64,000 bases of DNA from Deinococcus terrestris (GTDB taxonomy: Bacteria; Deinococcota; Deinococci; Deinococcales; Deinococcaceae), in the NCBI RefSeq assembly GCF_009377345.1, contig NZ_WBSL01000002.1, positions 186,001 through 250,000 on the forward strand. The letters are read 5' to 3'. Below are positions 1 to 8,426 of the stretch, in pieces. Under the pieces are notes generated by a model. That model saw nothing but the letters and a program-made list of their open reading frames with translations. It was not told the origin of the DNA and ran no database searches. Every line of letters begins with the position of its first letter. Positions within the stretch are counted from its first letter, which is position 1. A program made the position numbers and the translations under genes.

Positions 1-899
1 TCCTCGGCACGGGTGGGGTCGCCGCAGGCGCGGGCCAGCAATCCGGCGAGGTACAGCGCGGCGGGCTGCTCGCGCCAGAAAGGAGGCAGGCCGCGCAACG
101 CCGCCCGCAGCGCGTCGGGCCCCGCGCCCACCCGCAGCTCGCGGGCCTGCAAGGTCAGCAGGTCGTCCCAGGCCCCCGCCTCGCGCAGCAGGGTCAGGGC
201 CTGGGGCGTGCGTCCGGCCCGGTGCAGCAGCCCCGCCACCTCGCGGGCGAGGGCCGGATCCGGCAGGGGGCACAACCAGCGCCGCAGCACCCCGGGCAGG
301 CTCCAGCCCCCGGCGGCAGGCCACACCCAACCGCCGTCCGCCAGGGCTTCCAACTGTGAAGAGGCCACCCCCAGCCGCGCCGCGACCTCTGGAGTGACGA
401 GCGGGGTCAGGGCCAGGGCGCGGGCCGCCTCCCGGAGCTCGGTGGGCGGAAGGAGGGGAGGCAGCCGCACGTCGGCGAGGGGGTGGCGGAACCATTCCTC
501 CCATTCCTCCTCAGGGAGGTGACCCGCCAGCCCACGGGCCACCTCCAGGGCCGCAGGCCAGCCCTGCGCCAGTTCAAAGGTGTGGTCGGCCCAAGTCGGG
601 TCCCCTCCCAGGGCATCCCGCCACTCTTTCTGAGTCAACCGCAGTTCGGCGCCACTCAGGGCCAGGGGGGTTGTCTCCAGAGAATCCGCCTGTTCGCTCC
701 AGACGGCCAGCTCTCGGCGTGAGCGCGGCCACCACAGCCAGCGGGCCTCGCCGGGAGGCGGAGGGTCGCGCCAGACGGGCAGGTTATGACCTTGGGCCCA
801 CTCTGTCAGCTCCTCTTGCCCGGCCCCCACCTCTACGGGAGCCACGATCCGGGTGGGCAGGGAAGACAGCCGTTGAAGCAGGCACGGGGGCAGAGGCAT
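1..899 (-). CDS. Large transcriptional-activator-like protein, N-terminal part (runs off left edge)
   Basis: An uninterrupted minus-strand frame runs from an ATG at 899 to base 1 without a stop, so the 3' end lies outside the window. The roughly 300 visible residues begin MPLPPCLLQRL and are rich in Leu, Ala, Trp and Pro. A stretch reading GWPAALEVARGLAGH resembles the helical region that follows the NTPase in MalT/LuxR- and SARP-type regulators, but I see no Walker A motif. A second in-frame ATG at 920 adds seven residues; a TACACT box just upstream of 899 makes the shorter start slightly more attractive. The style matches the SARP/BTAD-type protein at 9627-11924, which suggests a related family of large regulators. 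Family assignment is inference; coding status is firm from the frame and codon pattern. Confidence 0.6.
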   Translation of the reverse strand, partial: MPLPPCLLQRLSSLPTRIVAPVEVGAGQEELTEWAQGHNLPVWRDPPPPGEARWLWWPRSRRELAVWSEQADSLETTPLALSGAELRLTQKEWRDALGGDPTWADHTFELAQGWPAALEVARGLAGHLPEEEWEEWFRHPLADVRLPPLLPPTELREAARALALTPLVTPEVAARLGVASSQLEALADGGWVWPAAGGWSLPGVLRRWLCPLPDPALAREVAGLLHRAGRTPQALTLLREAGAWDDLLTLQARELRVGAGPDALRAALRGLPPFWREQPAALYLAGLLARACGDPTRAE

Positions 900-985
900 C
901 GCAACCCCAGTGTAAAGCATTGCTTCATACAACTCCCAGAAACCTCGTCTGGCATGAGCGTTTGCGTTTTTTTTGAGCCGGGTTT

Positions 986-1002
986 GTTGGAATAACTCCA
1001 AC
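986..1002. promoter_or_regulatory. Perfect inverted repeat upstream of the protease gene
   Basis: GTTGGA (986-991) and TCCAAC (997-1002) form a perfect 6-bp inverted repeat around ATAAC. It sits about 55 bp before the protease start and about 90 bp before the divergent regulator start. It could be an operator or a short hairpin. Nothing in the sequence tells which protein would bind it. Confidence 0.35.
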
Positions 1003-1056
1003 CTTCAAGTCAGCCCCGATCCACTCGCCGCTTACCCCAGTTCCGGAGGACCGCCC

Positions 1057-2892
1057 ATGAAGAACCTGACCCCCGCCGCCCTGAGCCTGACCGTCCTCCT
1101 CGCCGCTTGTGGGCAAAGCACCCCGACCGTCCGCACTTCCCAGAGCAGCCCCACTGCGCAGGGCGCCACCCTCCAGACCCAGGCCGTGAAGACCACGGCC
1201 TCCACCACCCTCTCCGAGTGCCAGGCCTTGTATGCGACGGCCCCCTCGGGCGTGCAGGTGGACAGCAGCATGAGCTACGGGCAGGTCGGCACCCTGATCC
1301 TCTCGTTCGTGGACGACACCAGCAAGGGCCGCGCGGTCCACTGGATGGACTCGAACCTGCCGTTGGACCTCGGCAAGGGCCTGGGGGCGCTGGAGAACCT
1401 ACCCGTCGTGGCGGCCAAGCTGCTGGTCACCCCAGACCTGATCGAGAACCTTCAGGCGAACCTACCCGGTCTGGTGTCGATCTATCAGGACGCCCCGCTG
1501 CGGTACCTGCTCAAGGAGAGCGTCTCGTACATCGGCGCGGACGTGGCCCGCAGTGCTTACGGGGTGGACGGCAAAGGCGTGGGCGTGGCGATCATCGACT
1601 CGGGGGTGGACGGCACGCACGCCGACCTGAGCCACATGGCGGAGAACGTGAAGCTGGTCGGCCCGGTCGTGGACCTCGGCGTGGGCGGCTACCTGCACGT
1701 CAAGCTGCCCAACACCGACACCTCCAGCGGCCACGGCACACACGTCGCGAGCACCATCGGCGGCAGCGGGGCGGCGTCGGAAGGGGCGAACAAGCGGCAG
1801 GGCGTGGCGCCCGGCGCGACCCTGGTAGGTGTGGGGGCGGGGGACGCCCTGAGCATCCTGTACGCGCTGGAGGGCTTCGACTACGTGCTGAAGCCGGAAA
1901 TCCGCGAAACCCATAACATCCGCGTGATCAGCAACTCCTGGGGCTCGAGCGGCGAGTTCGCCCCCTACAACCCCATCAGCCTGGCGGCCAAGCGGGCCTA
2001 CGACGCGGGCATCATCGTGACCTTTGCATCGGGCAACGAGGGACCGGGCGCCAACACGCTCAACCCCTACTCGGCGAGCCCCTGTGTGCTGAGTGTGGCG
2101 GCAGGCGACAAGCAGGGCTATCTCGCCGACTTCAGCTCCCGGGGCCGTGCTGGGGACACGCTGGTTCACCCCGACGTGACTGCCCCCGGCGTGGACATCA
2201 GCGCCGCCCGTGCGCTCACCGGACTGGCCGCGACCACCGTCCCTGACCTCGACAACCCGCTCTACTCGACCATCAGCGGCACCAGCATGGCGACCCCCCA
2301 CATCAGCGGCGTCGTGGCGTTGATGCTTCAGGTCAATCCCACCCTCAACCTCGACCGTGTGCTGGAGATCTTCAAGAAGACCAGCCGCCCGATGTACTAC
2401 ACCCAGACCAGCACGAACGGCCTCGACCCCAACCAAGTCGTGACCAAGAGGCGTGAGCTGTGGGAAGTAGGCTACGGCTACGTGGACGCCAACGCCGCCG
2501 TCCGCGAGGCCGTGCGCCTGAACACCAGCCGCTACACCCTCCAGACCACCGCCCTTCCCGGCTGGACCGGCACGGTGGCTCCCAGCGTCTGCGTTCCCCT
2601 CCTGAACTGCGTGATGACCGCCCAGCACACCCAGACGATCAGCGTGCCCAGCGGTGCCTCGGCCCTGCGGGTGGCGACCGAGTGGGGCAACCCCGCTTAC
2701 GACCTCGACCTGGAGGTCTACGACCCCGCCGGACGCCTCGTCGGCTCCAGCGCCCAGGGCACCAGCACGGGCGAGGCCGTCAGCATCCCCAGCCCGGTGG
2801 CCGGGAGCTGGAAGGTTGTTCTAAAGGGTTTCCTCAACGGGTCCACGACCTACACGGGCACCGCCGAGGTGGACAAGCTGGTGCGCCGCTAA
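1057..2892 (+). CDS. Subtilisin-like serine protease (S8), lipoprotein
   Basis: A secreted subtilase of 611 residues. The ATG at 1057 is chosen because GGAGGA lies six bases upstream and the protein then opens with a lipoprotein signal peptide ending LLAACG, so Cys20 would be lipidated and the enzyme anchored in the envelope. The catalytic triad is complete: Asp181 in IDSGVDGTHADL, His226 in GHGTHVAS and Ser410 in GTSMATPH. Residues 25-150 look like an inhibitor-type propeptide. The last 100 residues form a beta-rich PPC/P-domain-like tail containing a DLDLEVYDPAG segment, common in secreted bacterial proteases and removed or used for substrate binding. The gene stands alone between a divergent regulator and a DinB-fold gene. 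Subtilase identity is certain; the natural substrate is unknown. Confidence 0.95.
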   Translation: MKNLTPAALSLTVLLAACGQSTPTVRTSQSSPTAQGATLQTQAVKTTASTTLSECQALYATAPSGVQVDSSMSYGQVGTLILSFVDDTSKGRAVHWMDSNLPLDLGKGLGALENLPVVAAKLLVTPDLIENLQANLPGLVSIYQDAPLRYLLKESVSYIGADVARSAYGVDGKGVGVAIIDSGVDGTHADLSHMAENVKLVGPVVDLGVGGYLHVKLPNTDTSSGHGTHVASTIGGSGAASEGANKRQGVAPGATLVGVGAGDALSILYALEGFDYVLKPEIRETHNIRVISNSWGSSGEFAPYNPISLAAKRAYDAGIIVTFASGNEGPGANTLNPYSASPCVLSVAAGDKQGYLADFSSRGRAGDTLVHPDVTAPGVDISAARALTGLAATTVPDLDNPLYSTISGTSMATPHISGVVALMLQVNPTLNLDRVLEIFKKTSRPMYYTQTSTNGLDPNQVVTKRRELWEVGYGYVDANAAVREAVRLNTSRYTLQTTALPGWTGTVAPSVCVPLLNCVMTAQHTQTISVPSGASALRVATEWGNPAYDLDLEVYDPAGRLVGSSAQGTSTGEAVSIPSPVAGSWKVVLKGFLNGSTTYTGTAEVDKLVRR

Positions 2893-2906
2893 AGACCAGC
2901 CGTCAC

Positions 2907-2950
2907 GAGAGGGGGAGGTGGAACCCACGCCGGGTTCTCTTCCGCCTCTC
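2907..2950 (+). terminator. Hairpin downstream of the protease gene
   Basis: GAACCC (2921-2926) pairs with GGGTTC (2932-2937) around a 5-base loop, and the flanks GAGAGG (2907-2912) and CCTCTC (2945-2950) can pair outside it. No U-tract follows, so it may only be a weak or Rho-assisted terminator, or a hairpin in the leader of the next gene. Confidence 0.35.
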
Positions 2951-2977
2951 TGGTATGCGGGCGCCCTACACTGCGGC

Positions 2978-3508
2978 ATGACCCAACCGCAAGAAGAAGC
3001 GTGGGCCCAGGCCGCCGCCGGGCTGCGCCGCCTTGGCACGACGGGGGACGAAGTGGCGGCGCGGCTCACCCGCGAGCTGGACGCCTTCGAGGCCACTGTC
3101 GCTCGTGCGCAGGACCGCTGGCACAAGCTCCTGCCTGGCCGCGAGTGGACCGCCGCGCAGGAGGCCGAGCACGTCCTCCTCGTCAACGAGAGCAGCGCGC
3201 GAATCGCTGCGCTGCTGGCCTCTGACCGTCCCCTGCGGCCCACGCCGCGCGTTCCCGGCAAGGAGGTGGGCGGCAAGCGTCAGGCTCCGGAGGGCACCCG
3301 CCCCGGACCGGATCAGCCCTGGGAGGCCCTGGCGGAGCGGCACGCGGCGGTGCGAACGCAACTGCTGACGCTGGCGGAAGGGGCCGGGGACGACCCGGAG
3401 CGGACCTTGTTTCACCCCTTCATGGGCGACCTGACTGCGCTGGACTGGCTCAGGATGGCCGCCTATCACGTCGGGCACCACCGGCGGCAACTGGAGGGGG
3501 CAGGCTAG
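2978..3508 (+). CDS. DinB superfamily protein
   Basis: A 176-residue four-helix-bundle protein of the DinB/YfiT superfamily. The ATG at 2978 is used because the frame upstream has no family features. Residues typical of the metal site are visible: the His in QEAEHVLL (first helix pair) and the closing AAYHVGHHRRQLE, where two or three histidines supply the remaining ligands. Deinococcus genomes carry many expanded DinB paralogues. Some members of the superfamily act as thiol-dependent transferases, but no substrate can be deduced here. It ends 17 bp before the converging stop of the large barrel gene. Confident as a family call; function unknown. Confidence 0.85.
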   Translation: MTQPQEEAWAQAAAGLRRLGTTGDEVAARLTRELDAFEATVARAQDRWHKLLPGREWTAAQEAEHVLLVNESSARIAALLASDRPLRPTPRVPGKEVGGKRQAPEGTRPGPDQPWEALAERHAAVRTQLLTLAEGAGDDPERTLFHPFMGDLTALDWLRMAAYHVGHHRRQLEGAG

Positions 3509-3525
3509 GCGCCAGGTTCCGGCGA

Positions 3526-6500
3526 TCACGGGCGGCCCAGAACCCGGTATCGCCCCTCGGCGCGGGGCTGGCCGTCCACGAGCAGGGTGTAGCTGTACTC
3601 GCCCGGCGTCGGGTCGGCCCGCAGTTCGGCCCGGTAGGTGTGGTCGGCGCCGGGCAGCAACTCGGTGACTTGCCCCGAGCTGCTGCGCACCTGCACCCGC
3701 GTGGCGGCACTGTAGACCACTGCCCGGAGCTCCATGACCTGTCCTGGCAAGGCATTGAGCGGCACCACCTGCAGGGTCGCGAGGGGCAGCTCGGCGTCGA
3801 TCAGCACGAGCGCCCGCGCGGTGGCCCGCGCCTCGCCCCGGCGGGCCACGACCTGCACCTCGGTGGAGGTCCGCTGCTCCGGGGGGAGGGGCAGCAGCCC
3901 GCGCCAGACGCGCCCGCCTTCCTCGGGGCGCAGGGCCAGGGGAACGCCCAGACCCTCCAGCGTGACCGCGTCCGCGCCGGGCTCGACCTCGACGGTCACG
4001 GGCAGGGTGGTGCCGGGCGGGCGGGGGTCGTCGGGAAGGTACACCTGCACGCCCAGCTCGTCGGCCGTGACCCCCTGCACGTCGGCAGTGCCCGTCACGC
4101 GCAGGTCACGGGTCACCAGTGCGGCCTCGCGGCTCAGGGTGAGGGCCACGGGCGCCAGCGGCAGGTACAGGGCCGGGTCAAGTCCCACTCCAAGCTGATA
4201 GGGGCCGAAGTCCAGCCCGCTCAGGCGGTAGGCGCCCGTGCTGTCGGTCACCGCCTGCACCGCGCCGCCGGGGCCGCTCAGCGAGAGCTGCGCCCCCACC
4301 ACCGGCCGGCCGTCCCCGTCCAGCACCCGGCCCTGAAGGGTGGCGACCTCGCGCACCGGGATCTCCAGGGTCACGCTCCCGCGCAGGCGGACCTCCACCG
4401 GGGGCAGCACCGGGATGACGTACTGTGCCAGCACCCCCTCGCCCAGCTCCACCGTGTATGGCCCCGGCCGCAGCAGCACGCTGGCCTCACCTGCCGCATT
4501 CGTGCTCAGGGCCTGCCCGCCGACGAGCAGCTCAGTCGCCACGCCCGGTTCGCCGGGGTCGCGGGCGCCGTTGCGGTTGCGGTCAGCATAGCTCCGGACG
4601 GTCAGGGTGCCCGCGTTGCGGCCCCCGAACAGCGAGACGACGGCGTCCGGGGTGGCGAAGCTGCCCCCCGGCGTGAGCCGCCCCCCCACCGTGAAGCGTG
4701 GATGGCCGCCGTCCAGCAGCGCCTGCCCCTGCACGCTCAGCCACGGCAGCAGTTGCCCGCTCGCGGTGACCCCGTAGCTCAGCCTCCCACCCTCCCCAGC
4801 TCCGGGCGCGTAGGCCGCGACCAGCCCGGCGCTCCAGCGGTCGGTGCCGTAGCCCACCTGTGCCCGCAGGTCGTGGGTCAGGCCCAGGCCAGTGCCGCTC
4901 AGGCCGGTGGCCTTCATGACGTAGTCGGCCCCTGCGTACAGGCCCCGCTCAGGCCGGTAGGCCACGTGGAAGGTGCCCTCCAGGGTGCTGCCCCGGCCCT
5001 GCACCCCGCCCGAGACCTCCAGCGGGCCGCGCAGGTAGCCTGCCCCGGCCCCGTACAGCAGGCTGCCCCCAGCGTAGCCCAGCAGCCCGCTAAGCCGCCA
5101 TTCGCCCCCCAGGCCGTCCAGAGCGGCGGTCGCCTGCACCGCCCCGCTGACTTCGCCGCGCCGGTACTCGGCCTGACCGAGCACGAAGAGGTCGGCGCGG
5201 CCAAGCTGCCACTCCCGCACCGCCAGCAGCCGGGCGCCGAAGCCGTCGCTGCCGTAGCTCAGGCCCGCCACGACCCCGAGGTCCTCGTTCGGGCGGTAGC
5301 TGAGCTGCGCGGAGGCCGCCGTCCGGGTCACGTCCCCCACCCGGTTGAGCTGCGCGGCGGCGCTCACCCCGAAGGGCTGCTGCTGGCGCGAACTCACCTG
5401 CACCTGAAGGTCGTGCGCCTCCCGCACACTGTCGAAAGCGTAGGTCTGCCGGACCAGCAGCCAGGCGTTTTCGTAGCTCAGCCCCTGGCTCAGGCCATAG
5501 CCCCACTCATCCCCATGACGAACCGCGCTCACGCCGATGAGGGGGGTCCAGGCCCCGAACGGCCGGGACCAGCCCACCGTCAAGGCGTTGCCGGGGTCGG
5601 CTCCGAAGGTCTGCGCGGCGCTGAGGTACGCACCCGAGCGGTGCGAAGCGCTCGCGGCCACCCCATAGGTCGCCTCCCCCCCCTCGCCCACCGTGCGCCA
5701 GGTGTTCAGCCCCAGCGAGTAGGCCCCCAGGCGGTACTCGGCCCCCACCTCGGCTGTGCGGAACAGGTCGCGGGTGCGGGCCTGCACGCCGAAATCTCCC
5801 CACTGGAGCGAGGCCGTCCCCTCGTCGCGCAGCTGCCCCGCCAGGTCGCGCCGGGCCGCGTAGGTGATTCCCCCGGCGGCGTAGTCGCTGAGCTGCCCCT
5901 GCACCGCCGCCGAGACGCCGCCGAACCAGGCCCACCCTCCCGCCGGGGCCGCCGCGTCCTCCGGGTTCCCCGGTAAAGTGGGCAGCCCCGGCAGGGTCGG
6001 CACCTCGGGAAGGGGGACCGGGGTCAGGTCCGGCTGGATCACATCGGGTTGAACGGCGCCCACGCCCACCCCCGGCGAAACTTCCACGCTCCAGGTGAGC
6101 TGCGGCCCCGCGCCCGCCCCGGCCCCCAGCCCCACCCGCAGACCCAGCAGCGCCTCGCGGCTCAGGTCGGCATCCACGCTGCTGCGGGCGGTCAGGCGCA
6201 CGAGGTCGCCGTCACCGGGACCGCGCTGGGTGTAGACGACCCGCACCTCGGCGCTTTCCAGCGGCTCCAGCGTGACCCGGTCGGGGGTGACGGTGGCGCT
6301 CCCCTCCACCTCCAGCCGCAGCGTGTCGCGCACGTTGCCCAGGTTGGTCACGCGGGCCACGTAGGTCTTGCGCTCGCCGGGGCGCACCCGGTCGGTGTCG
6401 GGGAGGGTCACCGTGAACTCGGGCCGCGCCCCCACGACCACCGTGACCGCCACCCGCTGCGCCGCCCCCGCCGCGTCCGTCAGCACGAAGACGAGCGCCT

Positions 6501-6807
6501 GCGGCCCGGCCAGGGCGTCCTCCGGCAGGTGCAGCGCCGCGAAAGCCGGGCCGCCCTCCCCCGCCTCCAGCGCCTCCGTGAGCAGCGCCCAGCCGGGGGG
6601 CAGCTCGGCCGTGACCTGGTACGCTCCCGCGCCGGGCCGGGTCAGCGGCACGGTCAGGAAGTCGCCCGGTTCGGCTGCCAGGGTGAGGGAGGAGGAGGTT
6701 GGCGGCGTCTGGGCCAGCGCCCCGCCCGACCACGTGCTTCCCAGCGCGAGCAGGGCCGTCAGGCCGAGGGCCGGGGCCAGCCGCCGACCAATTGCCCGGC
6801 GCCGCAT
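3526..6807 (-). CDS. Large outer-membrane usher-like beta-barrel protein
   Basis: About 1093 residues from the ATG at 6807 (a GTG at 6825 would add six). An N-terminal signal peptide ends near GGALAQ. Residues about 35-230 look like two Ig-like domains (one with a NEW3-like GERKTYVARVTNLGN segment). A Pro-rich linker follows, then roughly 440 residues of alternating strands rich in Tyr, Gly and Ala that read as an outer-membrane barrel, then a SYADRNRNGARDPGEPG motif that starts a SdrD/CnaB-like domain, a carboxypeptidase-regulatory-like domain (GRVLDGDGRPVVGAQ) and further beta-rich repeats. It is last in a coupled set after a PapD-like chaperone and a small exported protein. That order suggests an usher or assembly platform for a surface structure. 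I do not see a clear FimD signature, so the usher role is inferred from context and architecture. Confidence 0.65.
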   Translation of the reverse strand: MRRRAIGRRLAPALGLTALLALGSTWSGGALAQTPPTSSSLTLAAEPGDFLTVPLTRPGAGAYQVTAELPPGWALLTEALEAGEGGPAFAALHLPEDALAGPQALVFVLTDAAGAAQRVAVTVVVGARPEFTVTLPDTDRVRPGERKTYVARVTNLGNVRDTLRLEVEGSATVTPDRVTLEPLESAEVRVVYTQRGPGDGDLVRLTARSSVDADLSREALLGLRVGLGAGAGAGPQLTWSVEVSPGVGVGAVQPDVIQPDLTPVPLPEVPTLPGLPTLPGNPEDAAAPAGGWAWFGGVSAAVQGQLSDYAAGGITYAARRDLAGQLRDEGTASLQWGDFGVQARTRDLFRTAEVGAEYRLGAYSLGLNTWRTVGEGGEATYGVAASASHRSGAYLSAAQTFGADPGNALTVGWSRPFGAWTPLIGVSAVRHGDEWGYGLSQGLSYENAWLLVRQTYAFDSVREAHDLQVQVSSRQQQPFGVSAAAQLNRVGDVTRTAASAQLSYRPNEDLGVVAGLSYGSDGFGARLLAVREWQLGRADLFVLGQAEYRRGEVSGAVQATAALDGLGGEWRLSGLLGYAGGSLLYGAGAGYLRGPLEVSGGVQGRGSTLEGTFHVAYRPERGLYAGADYVMKATGLSGTGLGLTHDLRAQVGYGTDRWSAGLVAAYAPGAGEGGRLSYGVTASGQLLPWLSVQGQALLDGGHPRFTVGGRLTPGGSFATPDAVVSLFGGRNAGTLTVRSYADRNRNGARDPGEPGVATELLVGGQALSTNAAGEASVLLRPGPYTVELGEGVLAQYVIPVLPPVEVRLRGSVTLEIPVREVATLQGRVLDGDGRPVVGAQLSLSGPGGAVQAVTDSTGAYRLSGLDFGPYQLGVGLDPALYLPLAPVALTLSREAALVTRDLRVTGTADVQGVTADELGVQVYLPDDPRPPGTTLPVTVEVEPGADAVTLEGLGVPLALRPEEGGRVWRGLLPLPPEQRTSTEVQVVARRGEARATARALVLIDAELPLATLQVVPLNALPGQVMELRAVVYSAATRVQVRSSSGQVTELLPGADHTYRAELRADPTPGEYSYTLLVDGQPRAEGRYRVLGRP

Positions 6808-6826
6808 CCTCAGGACCCCCGCCACC

Positions 6827-7360
6827 TCACTGCGCCTCCAGCGCCCAGGTCAGCAGCACCCGGTACTGTCCGGCCGGTTCGTCGCCCTCCAGCCGCAACC
6901 GGAAGGATAGGTCGTAGATCGCCCGTCCGGTGTCGGGCACCAGCGCCACAACCTGAAGTGGTCCCGCCCGCAGCCACGGCCCCGTGCCGACGCGGTACTC
7001 CAGGCGGCCTACGGGCAACGTCGCCCCCCGCGCGTCGGGCAACCCGCGCACCCGCAGCAGCAGCGCGGCGCGGGGCAGGTAGGTGGTCACGTTCAGGCGC
7101 ACCGGGCCGGGGGTTCCCAGCGGCGGGTAGTAGGCGGGCTGCGTGCGCGAGAAGCCCCCCCGCGGCGGGTAGGCCGGACCCGAGGGATCCCCCGGCTGGA
7201 AGCTCAGGTCCAGGGTCAGGCGCTGCCCGTCCCACAGCAGCGCGGGCGGCGGGGGCGGCGCGGGGGCAGTCTGGGCCTGCCCCGGTCCACCCAGGCCCAG
7301 GACGAGGAGAGTGGTCCCCAATTGCAGGGCACGGACCAGCGGGGCGGGCGCGGTTGTCAT
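6827..7360 (-). CDS. Small exported protein of the usher-like operon
   Basis: 177 residues with an N-terminal signal peptide ending GQAQ, followed by a Pro-rich linker and a beta-rich body of about 140 residues. Its ATG (7360) overlaps the TGA of the chaperone-like gene (ATGA), and its own stop lies just before the barrel gene, so the three are probably co-translated. The fold looks like a single beta-sandwich, as in a minor subunit or a periplasmic adaptor; no family is recognised. Its role in surface assembly is inferred only from the operon. Confidence 0.65.
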   Translation of the reverse strand: MTTAPAPLVRALQLGTTLLVLGLGGPGQAQTAPAPPPPPALLWDGQRLTLDLSFQPGDPSGPAYPPRGGFSRTQPAYYPPLGTPGPVRLNVTTYLPRAALLLRVRGLPDARGATLPVGRLEYRVGTGPWLRAGPLQVVALVPDTGRAIYDLSFRLRLEGDEPAGQYRVLLTWALEAQ

Positions 7361-8190
7361 GGCGCCTTCACCACCAGGGGCGTCTGGGCCGTGAAGAACT
7401 TGCCCTTGGCGTATTGCAGGGCCACAAGCACCTGATACTGACCGGGGGCCAGCTTCAGGTCGCCCCCGCCCCCGAAGCGGCGGCTGTAGCCGGGCAGCAC
7501 CACGCTTTCCTCAATGGGCAAGAAGCCCACCGCCTTGCCCGCGCTGTCCACGACCTGTGCCCGGCCCGCCGCCCGGACCAGCCCGGTCCCCGCGTTGCGG
7601 ACGGTGGCCTGCACCGCGATCCGGCCGCCATCGTAGGCCGCCTGCACGCCCACAAGCTTCGCGTCCAGGCGCGGGGTGCCCACCTGGAGGTAGATGATCT
7701 GCCCCACGTCGATGGTGTAGGTCACCCCCAGGATGTTGCCGGGCTGGGCCTGGGCCGCCTGCTCGGGCGAGTTGCTGGAGAAAAACAGCACCCCCCAGTA
7801 CAGCCCCGGCTCGGCGTCGGCCGGGACCTGGAGGGTGTAGCGCACCTGCTGACGCTGCCCCGGCGTGAGTTGAAAGCTCTGCGGCGACACCTGAAGCCAG
7901 CGTTGCAGGCTGTTGCGGGCCGTTCCAGCAGGCAGGAACTGCACCTCGCCTGACTCGGGAAAGCGGAAGTCGCGCAGGGCCGCGCCCACCACCATCGGGC
8001 CGGAATTGGCCGCGCCGGGATGCAGCACCGTCACAGCGTGGTTGACGGTACTGCCAGGCTGGGCACTCAGTTCAACCCGCGACACGTCCACGCTGACTCC
8101 CGTCGCGGCGCGGGCGACCGGGGCAGCGAACAGAGACAGCGAGGCGAATGCCCAGGGCAGGGCGCGGCGGGGGGGGGAGACTCGGGGCAT
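7357..8190 (-). CDS. PapD-like periplasmic chaperone (fimbrial chaperone family)
   Basis: 277 residues from the ATG at 8190, which has TGGAGG about seven bases upstream. A signal peptide (ending VARAATG) is followed by an N-terminal Ig-like domain starting VSVDVSRVELSAQPGSTVNH, and a second beta domain after about residue 150. The pattern QSFQLTPGQRQQVRYTLQVP matches the conserved strand region of PapD-type chaperones and related envelope Ig-domain proteins, which donate a strand to pilin subunits in the periplasm. It lies directly downstream of the subunit-like gene and overlaps the next gene by 4 bp. Family call is good at superfamily level; exact subfamily is uncertain. Confidence 0.7.
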   Translation of the reverse strand: MPRVSPPRRALPWAFASLSLFAAPVARAATGVSVDVSRVELSAQPGSTVNHAVTVLHPGAANSGPMVVGAALRDFRFPESGEVQFLPAGTARNSLQRWLQVSPQSFQLTPGQRQQVRYTLQVPADAEPGLYWGVLFFSSNSPEQAAQAQPGNILGVTYTIDVGQIIYLQVGTPRLDAKLVGVQAAYDGGRIAVQATVRNAGTGLVRAAGRAQVVDSAGKAVGFLPIEESVVLPGYSRRFGGGGDLKLAPGQYQVLVALQYAKGKFFTAQTPLVVKAP

Positions 8191-8310
8191 ACGGTGTCCT
8201 CCAGAAGTGCAGGAAAGCGGGGGGCCGGGGCGTGCGGACACAAACGGAGGCTCTGATGTTGGACGGAACGTCAAAAGGGTGCAGCCAAAGAACCAGCGGA
8301 CATGAAAGAT

Positions 8311-8341
8311 GGGAACGTGGCACGCCCCGCGACACGTTCCC
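8311..8341. promoter_or_regulatory. 9-bp perfect inverted repeat between subunit and chaperone genes
   Basis: GGGAACGTG (8311-8319) and CACGTTCCC (8333-8341) are perfect inverted copies separated by 13 bases. They lie in the 236-bp gap between the subunit-like gene (stop 8427) and the chaperone start (8190). A 14-bp palindrome, CCGCCCCGGGGCGG, follows at 8361-8374. The first repeat could be an operator for a separate chaperone promoter or an mRNA hairpin that sets the subunit:chaperone ratio. Neither has a U-tract. Confidence 0.45.
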
Positions 8342-8426
8342 GACTGTTGCGCGACTGTGACCGCCCCGGGGCGGGCGGGGCAGAGGGAGAGCGGGACGCC
8401 ACGGTCCGGCCCTCCCTCCATCTGGC

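Noticed and set aside
3640..7953. Very long open frames on the plus strand opposite the barrel and chaperone genes
   Set aside because: They are Arg/Pro/His-rich, lack domains or ribosome sites and mirror the third-codon GC bias of the real minus-strand genes.
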